From assembly GCA_020348985.1 (NCBI GenBank), contig CP070761.1, positions 1 through 56,348 of the forward strand: a stretch of DNA of 56,348 nucleotides, read 5' to 3'. The notes below the pieces were generated by a model, which was not told where the DNA came from, ran no database searches, and was given only the letters and a program-made list of their open reading frames with translations. This document shows, one piece after another, positions 50,725 through 56,348 of the stretch. Source of the stretch: Candidatus Thorarchaeota archaeon. GTDB lineage: Archaea; Asgardarchaeota; Thorarchaeia; Thorarchaeales; Thorarchaeaceae. The position numbers were made by a program, and so were the translations under genes. Within the stretch, counting starts at the first letter, position 1. Every line of letters begins with the position of its first letter.

Positions 50725-51279
50725 CTAGTCCAGAACCTTCTCGCGCCATGATGAAAGAAGGTCTGCGAGTCTTTCGCACAGCCATCTTTCCTCATTGGTC
50801 ATCTTCTTTCGCTTCTCTGTATATGCTCGTGCTACGGCAGCCCTGACGACCTTGGATCTCCGTATTTCAACTAGAGCGTCCATCATACTTTGCAACCGCT
50901 CCGTTTCCTCAAGTGATATGGGGTCAATGGAGGTCTTGTCTCGCTGCAGCTTCAGTATCTTTCTGCTTACGGCAGCATAGAGAAGTGGATGAAATGTTTG
51001 AAGCTCATGATCCTTCATTTCCATGCGATGCAGATTTGAAAGCCGCCTTGTAGATTCATAGGCTTCAGCTGGAAGCAACTCAGCAATACCGGCTTCCTGA
51101 AGTATCTCTATCACCCAATTGGGCAAATCGACTTGCACTCCTGATTGAAGTGGACCAATCTCTATGCCGCCTATGGTCAATTTTGGTACCTCTTTCTTGA
51201 GAAGACAAGTTCTTGACTCATTGAGAAACTCCATTTTGAAGCGCTCTAAGACCTCATCTGTTTCATCGCATAGCTGCAT
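50725..51279 (-). CDS. gins23: GINS complex subunit Gins23-like
   Basis: 184 residues. The small B domain comes first (CLLKKEVPKLTIGGIEIGPLQSGVQVDLPNWVIEILQEAGIAEL), followed by a helical A domain (LLYAAVSRKILKL; LVEIRRSKVVRAAVARAYTEKR). This B-then-A order marks Gins23 (Psf2/Psf3 type). It lies upstream of mcm in the same direction, a combination also found in other archaea. With Gins51 at 9196-9807 the window encodes a complete GINS. The upstream region around 51308-51322 has a TATA-like AATTTATCAA. Confidence 0.8.
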   Translation of the reverse strand: MQLCDETDEVLERFKMEFLNESRTCLLKKEVPKLTIGGIEIGPLQSGVQVDLPNWVIEILQEAGIAELLPAEAYESTRRLSNLHRMEMKDHELQTFHPLLYAAVSRKILKLQRDKTSIDPISLEETERLQSMMDALVEIRRSKVVRAAVARAYTEKRKKMTNEERWLCERLADLLSSWREKVLD

Positions 51280-51413
51280 TCCAACGACACAATTGTTCTT
51301 TGTACTGGGGTTTGATAAATTCCTTGTAGTGAAATCAACAGATTGTTTGTGTTTAAGTCCCTAGGACAGTATACATGCCTGACACTAGCAGTCTGTGGAA
51401 GAACTTGTAGGAA

Positions 51414-51423
51414 TCTTAAAAGG
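51414..51423 (+). promoter_or_regulatory. TATA box of the RFC operon
   Basis: TCTTAAAAGG, about 58-80 bases upstream of the candidate RFC-S starts, in the gap divergent to Gins23. A plausible archaeal TATA element. Confidence 0.35.
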
Positions 51424-51492
51424 GCCTCAGTTTCACTTCGGACTGATACGGGAACAAAGCCTTCCTCAGCAACGAATCGGATGGAGTTCAAG

Positions 51493-52446
51493 ATGGAGAT
51501 TGACCTTTGGACTGAGAAGTATCGCCCACGGACCCTTGGTGATATTGTAGGCCAGACTGCAATTGTGGAGAGATTGATAGAATTCGTGGCGAACAGAACA
51601 GTACCTCATTGTCTATTTGCTGGACCTCCAGGAACAAGTAAGACCACCGCCGCGATGGCTTTGGCAAGAGATCTGTTTGGAGAAACATTCGGACGAAACT
51701 TCATGGAACTCAATGCTAGTGATGAAAGAGGAATTGATGTGGTTCGAAAGCAGATAAAGAACTTTGCAAGAAGCATGGCTTCCGGTGAAGCCCCATTCAA
51801 GGTCCTTGTTCTTGATGAGGCAGATCACTTGACTGGTGATGCACAGCATGCATTGCGCCGCACAATGGAAACTTTCGCGATCTCATGTAGAATGATACTG
51901 ATCTGTAATTACTCAAACAGGATAATACCTCCGATTCAATCAAGATGTGCAATCTTCAAATTTCCTCGATTGGATGACAGTGCGATAGGTAGTAGACTTG
52001 ACTATATCGCAAAGAAAGAGTCTATTTCCCTTAAGGCTGAAGGGAAGAAAAGCATTCTGTATCTTGCACAGGGTGATATGAGAGCAGCAATAAATCTTCT
52101 TCAGGCTGCGTCATCTACAGGGAAGGAAATTACAGCTGAAGTAGTATTCTCCATCTCGGGACATGCAGACCCACAGAGAATCAGAGAAATGTTGAACGAG
52201 GCCAAAGAAGGTAGTCTAGGTAACTCTCTTGAAACTTTGAGAGATATCTTGTATCAGCAAGGTGTCTCACCAGTTGATTTGGTCAGGCAGATTCATCGAG
52301 AGATGCTCCAGATTGGGTTGTCTGAAGAACAGCTGTTGCTAGTTTTGGATAAGGCGGCTGAAGCAGAATTCAGAATTGCTGAGGGCGCAAGCGGTGAAGT
52401 CCAGCTTACAGCATTCTTAGCAGCAATCGGTGTGGTTCGGGGATAG
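51493..52446 (+). CDS. rfcS: Replication factor C small subunit
   Basis: About 317 residues, normal for archaeal RFC-S, which with RFC-L loads PCNA. WTEKYRPRTLGDIVGQ opens the protein. Walker A is LFAGPPGTSKTTAAMAL, with Ser where Gly is usual (GTGKT); Walker B is VLVLDEADHLTG; the SRC motif is IQSRCAIFKF; sensor 2 LAQGDMRAAINLLQ follows. ATG 51493 is preferred because GGAG lies 6 bases upstream; ATG 51481 is the alternative, and the frame back to 51343 lacks a match. rfcL follows 2 bases later. Confidence 0.96.
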   Translation: MEIDLWTEKYRPRTLGDIVGQTAIVERLIEFVANRTVPHCLFAGPPGTSKTTAAMALARDLFGETFGRNFMELNASDERGIDVVRKQIKNFARSMASGEAPFKVLVLDEADHLTGDAQHALRRTMETFAISCRMILICNYSNRIIPPIQSRCAIFKFPRLDDSAIGSRLDYIAKKESISLKAEGKKSILYLAQGDMRAAINLLQAASSTGKEITAEVVFSISGHADPQRIREMLNEAKEGSLGNSLETLRDILYQQGVSPVDLVRQIHREMLQIGLSEEQLLLVLDKAAEAEFRIAEGASGEVQLTAFLAAIGVVRG

Positions 52447-52448
52447 GA

Positions 52449-53666
52449 ATGGATAGAATAGAACTCCCATGGCCTGAAGAATATCGTCCCACTAGTGTGA
52501 GTCAGCTGGTAGGGAACAATGAGGCTATTGGTGTGCTTCTAAGTTGGCTTGAGTCTTGGAAACGGGGAATCCCACAGAGAAGGGCAGCACTTCTGATAGG
52601 GCCACCAGGGGTTGGCAAGACTGCCTCCGTGGGCGCCTTGGCCAACGATTTGAGCATTGAAGTTGTTGAGTTTAATGCAAGTGATGATCGGAATAAGTCA
52701 AGCATAGAGCTACAGGTCTGGCGCGCTTCCACCCAAGAGACCTTAGATGGGAGAAGAAGAATAGTATTCCTCGATGAAGTGGATGGTCTCTCCGGAACTG
52801 CTGACAGAGGTGGAGTCTCTGCGATTGTGAAGGTTATCAAAGAGACAGTCCATCCCATTGTTATGACTGCGAACAATCCTGATAGCCCTCGCCTGAAGGA
52901 TTTGTTGAAGATTTGTCAAGTCATCACTTTTACTGCAATTGAACCTGAAGCCATGTTTACCGTTCTAAATCGTATACTTGAAGAGCAAGGCAGGGATTTG
53001 GATAAGGAGAAGCTTGAAGAGATAGTTGAGAACTCCGGAGGAGATCTTCGTGCAGCAATAGCAGATTTGGAGACTCTCCTAGGCGGCAGCTCATCAGCTG
53101 ATTCTCAGCTAGTACATCGTGATAGAACCCGGACAATAGAGGAGATACTGAGAAAACTTGTGATGTCAACGGATGCCGCGGGAGCTAGGAAAGTTGTCAG
53201 TGGTTCGGATGCAGATTATGATCAGCTTTTGCTATGGTTGGATGAGAATGTGCATCTTCATCTTTCTGCTCCTGATGAGCTAAGAACTGGTTACGATGTT
53301 CTGTCATTGGCAGATTTGGCAATGGGAAGAATCTTCAGACAGCAAAACTGGAAATTGCTTGCTTATGTCTATGATTTTCTTTCAATCGGGGTCTCAGCAA
53401 GTCGAACTAGGACTCCCTATCGGCGGGTTGACTATTCTGAACCAACTTGGCCGCTTCTTGTTTGGCAGGGAAACAGAAGAAGAGACAAGAAAAGCGAAAT
53501 GCTGATGAAGCTCTCATCTGTTGCAGGTGTGAGTAGAAGAAGGGTCGTACGCACACATCTTGATACATTAGAAAGCATCATCAGCAGAGATCCAAGAGAA
53601 GCAACCAAGTTTGCGAACTGGTTAGATATCAAAAAGGGATCCTTCGATCGAAAAAGAAATCGTTAG
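52449..53666 (+). CDS. rfcL: Replication factor C large subunit
   Basis: 405 residues. PWPEEYRPTSVSQLVGNNEA opens the protein, with Walker A LIGPPGVGKTASVG, Walker B IVFLDEVDGLSG, VMTANNPDSPRLKDL and LRAAIADLETLL. It is somewhat shorter than many archaeal RFC-L, and no clear PCNA-binding box is visible at the C terminus (IKKGSFDRKRNR), which may end early or use another contact. It follows rfcS directly. Its last 38 bases overlap the convergent truA gene. Confidence 0.95.
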   Translation: MDRIELPWPEEYRPTSVSQLVGNNEAIGVLLSWLESWKRGIPQRRAALLIGPPGVGKTASVGALANDLSIEVVEFNASDDRNKSSIELQVWRASTQETLDGRRRIVFLDEVDGLSGTADRGGVSAIVKVIKETVHPIVMTANNPDSPRLKDLLKICQVITFTAIEPEAMFTVLNRILEEQGRDLDKEKLEEIVENSGGDLRAAIADLETLLGGSSSADSQLVHRDRTRTIEEILRKLVMSTDAAGARKVVSGSDADYDQLLLWLDENVHLHLSAPDELRTGYDVLSLADLAMGRIFRQQNWKLLAYVYDFLSIGVSASRTRTPYRRVDYSEPTWPLLVWQGNRRRDKKSEMLMKLSSVAGVSRRRVVRTHLDTLESIISRDPREATKFANWLDIKKGSFDRKRNR

Positions 53667-54459
53667 TTAACGAGGTTAAGGATGCACTCATTCGACTCAT
53701 GAAATCTGACCGTTCACTAATCTCCTTCCTAATCCTTCTTATAGCATACTTGCAAGGTTCAAATCTGAATGGAACTGCAGCCTCTATCAAGATGAGACCT
53801 TCAGGGGGCGCTGGAGTAATACCACCTTTGATGCCTCTTTTATTCTCGATTAGATCCTTCGCGATAGTGTAGTCATATTTCTTGGCACCTATCTCCAAGA
53901 GAAGCGTTATCATCTTTCTCACGAGTTTCCAGAGAAAGTTGGTCCCGAATATGTCAAACACGCATATGTTCTGGTGAATTTGAAAGTGGACATTCAGAAT
54001 GGTTGTAGTCGTTTCCCGATCTCCATCGGGCTTCGAGAAATTAGAGAAATCATGTGAACCTATAAGAAACTCAACGGCCTTCCTCATCGAAATCAGATCA
54101 ATGTCTGTTTCATTGAGTGGCATGTAGTATCTGTAATGACGCATCAGAACATCGTAACGTGGCTTGAAGCCATCCGCAACATTTGCTGTTGCCCACAACA
54201 CGATATCTTCAGGAAGAAACTCATTAATCCTATTCAAGTCAATGGGCATATCTGTTTCAATCAGTACTAGCTGACCTAGACTGTGTACGCCTTTGTCAGT
54301 ACGACCTGAAAGCTGGACCGTTTGTGGAGAATGTGTTTCTTTGCTCCAGTTATGCAGTGCATCAATCAGCTCACCTTGGATAGTTCGAACGTTAGGTTGC
54401 CATTGTGAACCGTGGTAGCGGTCGCCAAGATAGAAAACGCGCGCAAGTGAGAGGGACAA
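53629..54459 (-). CDS. truA: tRNA pseudouridine synthase TruA-like
   Basis: About 276 residues. The catalytic aspartate is in VQLSGRTDKGVHSLGQ; LARVFYLGDRYHGSQWQPNVRTIQGEL is the family opening; MRHYRYYMPLN and FLWKLVRKMITLLLEIG follow. It modifies uridines in the anticodon stem-loop of tRNA. The start TTG 54459, after GGAAGTGGA and 16 bases below the upstream stop, matches the usual TruA N terminus; the frame to 54495 overlaps the winged-helix gene. It ends inside the convergent rfcL gene. Confidence 0.93.
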   Translation of the reverse strand: MSLSLARVFYLGDRYHGSQWQPNVRTIQGELIDALHNWSKETHSPQTVQLSGRTDKGVHSLGQLVLIETDMPIDLNRINEFLPEDIVLWATANVADGFKPRYDVLMRHYRYYMPLNETDIDLISMRKAVEFLIGSHDFSNFSKPDGDRETTTTILNVHFQIHQNICVFDIFGTNFLWKLVRKMITLLLEIGAKKYDYTIAKDLIENKRGIKGGITPAPPEGLILIEAAVPFRFEPCKYAIRRIRKEISERSDFMSRMSASLTSLTNDFFFDRRIPF

Positions 54460-54475
54460 TGATTTTCCACTTCCG

Positions 54476-54760
54476 TTACGAATACCATATGTCAATGAGA
54501 TTCTTCAGGGATCTTGCCCTCAGATCCTCAGTGCGGTAGCGATATATCTTAATCCGGCCGAACGTTTTTTCCTCGATTAAACCACTATTGATTAGCACCT
54601 TGAGATGCATTTTGGTTGAACTATGATTAAGACCTACGCGTCTACAGAGCTCAGATATGTTCAGCTCTGATGCTATAGCAAGCTCCTTGAGTATCTTGAT
54701 TCTGCCTCTGGATGATAAGACATCATCAATCTGTGTATGTTTCTTGTCTTCACTATTCAT
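54476..54760 (-). CDS. Winged-helix transcriptional regulator
   Basis: About 94 residues with one winged helix: VLSSRGRIKILKELAIASELNISELCRRVGLNHSSTKMHLKVLINSGLIEE then the wing KTFGRIKIYRYR. It resembles archaeal ArsR/MarR-like small regulators. ATG 54760 is chosen; GTG 54769 is possible. It lies 19 bases downstream of orc1/cdc6-2 in the same direction, so it might respond to or control that unit; no operator is recognised. Confidence 0.8.
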   Translation of the reverse strand: MNSEDKKHTQIDDVLSSRGRIKILKELAIASELNISELCRRVGLNHSSTKMHLKVLINSGLIEEKTFGRIKIYRYRTEDLRARSLKNLIDIWYS

Positions 54761-54779
54761 AGCAGCCACAAACTATCAT

Positions 54780-55973
54780 TCAGTCTAGTAAATCAAGTAG
54801 GAAGTGTTCTAGAAGTTCTGCTGGAACATCCGAGAAACCTATCAAAGTTGTCTGGCCACGTTGACCAGTTCCCGAACGTTTGGTGTCCACAACTCCATGA
54901 GCATTGAGATCTTGAATCCATTCCCAGACCTGAGTGTGTGCACGCGGTTCTTGACCGTACTCCTCGCACACGGTTCTATACATTTCCTCTACTTCGCCCA
55001 TTGTTATGTATGCACTTCTGACTTCCTTGAGTTGTCGTGCGGCAGCCAAGAGCAGTAGCTTGCTCTGAATAGGAAGAGCCGTGAAGACCTCTTTTCTCAG
55101 TTCCGGATGAGTGTCAGATTTTGCTTGACGGGCAAAGTCTGGAATCACAGTATTGACACCATTTCGATCTGCTTGTTTGCCTGCTCTCCAGAGAAGCTCA
55201 ATAGCATATCTTGCATCTCCACGTTCTGACGCAATGTCACATATGACTTGGAGAGTCTCATTCATGACAGTCCCGTCTAGGAATGCCTTATCTTTTCTCT
55301 CTGTAAGAATGTCATATAGCGCCTTAGAGTCATATTTCTCGAAACGTAGGATGTTACGCTGTAGTGTACTTAGTGTACTCTGATCAAACAAGCTCTCATC
55401 CAGAGGAATCTGGCGGCCAACTCCTATGATTGATAGGCGTTGAGGTGCATTCAGTCTATCGTCAGTTAGTCTTGTTAGATCATATAGGATATCAGCACCC
55501 TTCTGTCTTATGAAATAATCAAGCTCATCGAGAATAAGCAGGAGGTATTGGTCTTCTCTATCAAGGATTTCAGTGATCATCTGAAGAAGCTCTTCTGGAG
55601 AGTGGCCTCTCCTTGGGAATTTTGGTTTGAATGCTCTTAGAATTTTAAGATACACCAAGTAAGTGCTTTTATTGACACGACAATTGATGTGTAGCTTCTG
55701 CAGACTTATGTTTCGTCTATTTGCAGCTTGTACCATTTGCTCCGCAAATCTCTTGGCAACCGCTGTTTTTCCTGTTCCTACTGGGCCCTCAATTATGAAC
55801 TTCTGGCTTGTATGTCCAGGTGAAGCAATGAGAACCTTGAAGCTCTGTGCAAGACTACGAAGTTCAGAATCACGGTGAGGAAGAATCTCAGGTACATAAT
55901 CAATTGAGAGAAAGTGTTCTGATTTGAAAACGCTACGTCGGCCCAACTCGTCTTCAATATAATCTCGGACCAT
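54780..55973 (-). CDS. orc1: Orc1/Cdc6 replication initiator, copy 2
   Basis: 397 residues of AAA+ Orc1/Cdc6. It opens SVFKSEHFLSIDYVPEILPHRDSE, with Walker A IEGPVGTGKTAVAKRF, Walker B LLILDELDYFI, sensor 1 SIIGVGRQIP and sensor 2 SERGDARYAIELLWRAG. The C-terminal winged helix follows (LPIQSKLLLLAAARQL..EWIQDLNAHGVV). It is clearly distinct from copy 1, so it may bind another origin or act as a regulator. An ORB-like sequence lies upstream at 56101-56121. Confidence 0.95.
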   Translation of the reverse strand: MVRDYIEDELGRRSVFKSEHFLSIDYVPEILPHRDSELRSLAQSFKVLIASPGHTSQKFIIEGPVGTGKTAVAKRFAEQMVQAANRRNISLQKLHINCRVNKSTYLVYLKILRAFKPKFPRRGHSPEELLQMITEILDREDQYLLLILDELDYFIRQKGADILYDLTRLTDDRLNAPQRLSIIGVGRQIPLDESLFDQSTLSTLQRNILRFEKYDSKALYDILTERKDKAFLDGTVMNETLQVICDIASERGDARYAIELLWRAGKQADRNGVNTVIPDFARQAKSDTHPELRKEVFTALPIQSKLLLLAAARQLKEVRSAYITMGEVEEMYRTVCEEYGQEPRAHTQVWEWIQDLNAHGVVDTKRSGTGQRGQTTLIGFSDVPAELLEHFLLDLLD

Positions 55974-56100
55974 GTCAGGCCGAAGTTCACTTCCTTGCTG
56001 CTTAAAAGCCTTCTGCGAATTGTGCGATTAAATGCACTTTGATGTTAGAGCTTTCCGAAAGTATTAGTGGCGAGCTCCTAACTCAAGATCCATATCATCG

Positions 56101-56121
56101 TCCAGTAGGACTCATAGGGGT
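56101..56121 (+). other. Possible origin recognition box near orc1/cdc6-2
   Basis: TCCAGTAGGACTCATAGGGG followed by T resembles an ORB element (TCCAGT core, then GGGGT at the same spacing), with about 15 of 21 positions fitting my remembered consensus. It is a single copy in the 217-base gap between orc1/cdc6-2 and tRNA-Gly. This gap otherwise shows no gene. Weak evidence. Confidence 0.25.
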
Positions 56122-56187
56122 CATAGCATTCATCACTCGCCGACAAAATCTAAGCGTTGAATTCCCTTAAATCTCACGAAAAGCAGA

Positions 56188-56289
56188 TGGTGCGGCCGCC
56201 GGGATTTGAATTCCCTTGGTTCTCTTCAGAACCAACTCGGGTTGGAAGCTTGGGAGGCTTCCGTCCTAACCATGCTAGACCACGGCCGC
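56188..56289 (-). tRNA. tRNA-Gly (anticodon CCC) with a probable non-canonical intron
   Basis: On the minus strand acceptor GCGGCCG pairs with CGGCCGC, then A and an encoded CCA. The anticodon arm GAAGC CTCCCAA GCTTC gives CCC, reading GGG glycine codons, and the D arm GTCT/GGAC is normal. Between the anticodon arm and T loop lie 25 extra bases (56211-56235) holding a perfect 8-bp hairpin, TTGGTTCT/AGAACCAA. Removing them leaves T stem CCGAG/CCCGG with a normal TTCAAAT loop, the conserved G53-C61 pair and one A-C mismatch. This suggests an intron near position 53/54; its exact ends could shift by a base or two. Confidence 0.8.
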
Positions 56290-56348
56290 TGAGGTGGAAA
56301 CTTGGTGGTCTTGATAAAAGAATATCGGCCAGCTGGCGATCCACGATA

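Noticed and set aside
1..56348. Mobile elements, CRISPR arrays, toxin or defence genes
   Set aside because: I saw no transposase, integrase, terminal repeats, regularly spaced repeats or Cas-like proteins; HerA-NurA here is the housekeeping repair pair rather than a defence island.

Overview
The window looks like chromosomal DNA from an archaeon, most likely an Asgard archaeon near Thorarchaeota (lineage placement is inference). It carries the archaeal DNA replication set: two Orc1/Cdc6, MCM, two GINS, PriS, PCNA, RFC small and large, and the PolD small subunit. It also has archaeal transcription and translation genes (RpoL, TFS, eS1, uS15, Csl4, KEOPS parts, Sm) and TATA-type promoters. Eukaryote-flavoured proteins include a METTL5-type methyltransferase, an MglA/Ras-like GTPase next to a tandem roadblock protein, a ZNRD2-type zinc ribbon, a GPN-loop GTPase and a histone-deacetylase fold protein. 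GC content is moderate, and TTG and GTG starts behind strong Shine-Dalgarno sites are common. I see no insertion sequence, prophage, CRISPR array or rRNA, and no gene-free stretch longer than about 300 bases.

Layout. 1-8.6 kb, minus strand: a cupin gene cut by the left edge, an acyl-CoA dehydrogenase, and a heterodisulfide-reductase operon (hdrC, hdrB, a short hdrA, an hdrA-mvhD fusion, then a large coiled-coil/winged-helix/ferredoxin protein). 8.7-15.0 kb, minus strand: an information-processing run (METTL5-like, Csl4, RpoL, RNase III-like, TFS, a small protein, PCNA, PriS, Gins51, two small proteins). 15.0-20.7 kb: a short intergenic region with origin-recognition-box-like repeats, then orc1/cdc6-1 facing right, polD small subunit facing left, and a PhoU-like gene with a phosphohexomutase facing right. 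20.7-31 kb: tRNA-Ser and tRNA-Leu, eS1, ZNRD2-like, UPF0147, FAU-1, Pcc1, a degenerate RecJ/Cdc45-like protein, uS15, Bud32, Kae1, Sm and DUF460. 31.4-39.1 kb, minus strand: one probable transcription unit in the order roadblock protein, unknown protein, MglA-like GTPase, CTP synthase, NurA, HerA, acidic protein. 39.2-46.3 kb: HD phosphohydrolase, XRE regulator, GPN GTPase, tRNA G10 methyltransferase, UPF0201, UPF0200, ThpR, an intron-containing tRNA-Pro, and the deacetylase. 46.2-56.3 kb: Hel308, MCM, Gins23, RFC-S, RFC-L, TruA, a winged-helix regulator, orc1/cdc6-2, and a tRNA-Gly that seems to carry a non-canonical intron.

Functionally this is a replication and repair island mixed with RNA-processing genes. 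The least explained elements are the roadblock/unknown/GTPase trio that heads the CTP synthase-NurA-HerA unit, the RecJ-family protein that seems to have lost its catalytic residues (a Cdc45-like state), and the Hdr operon's large winged-helix ferredoxin protein. Several starts were moved from the longest open frame to codons with a clear Shine-Dalgarno site, including two possible CTG starts.
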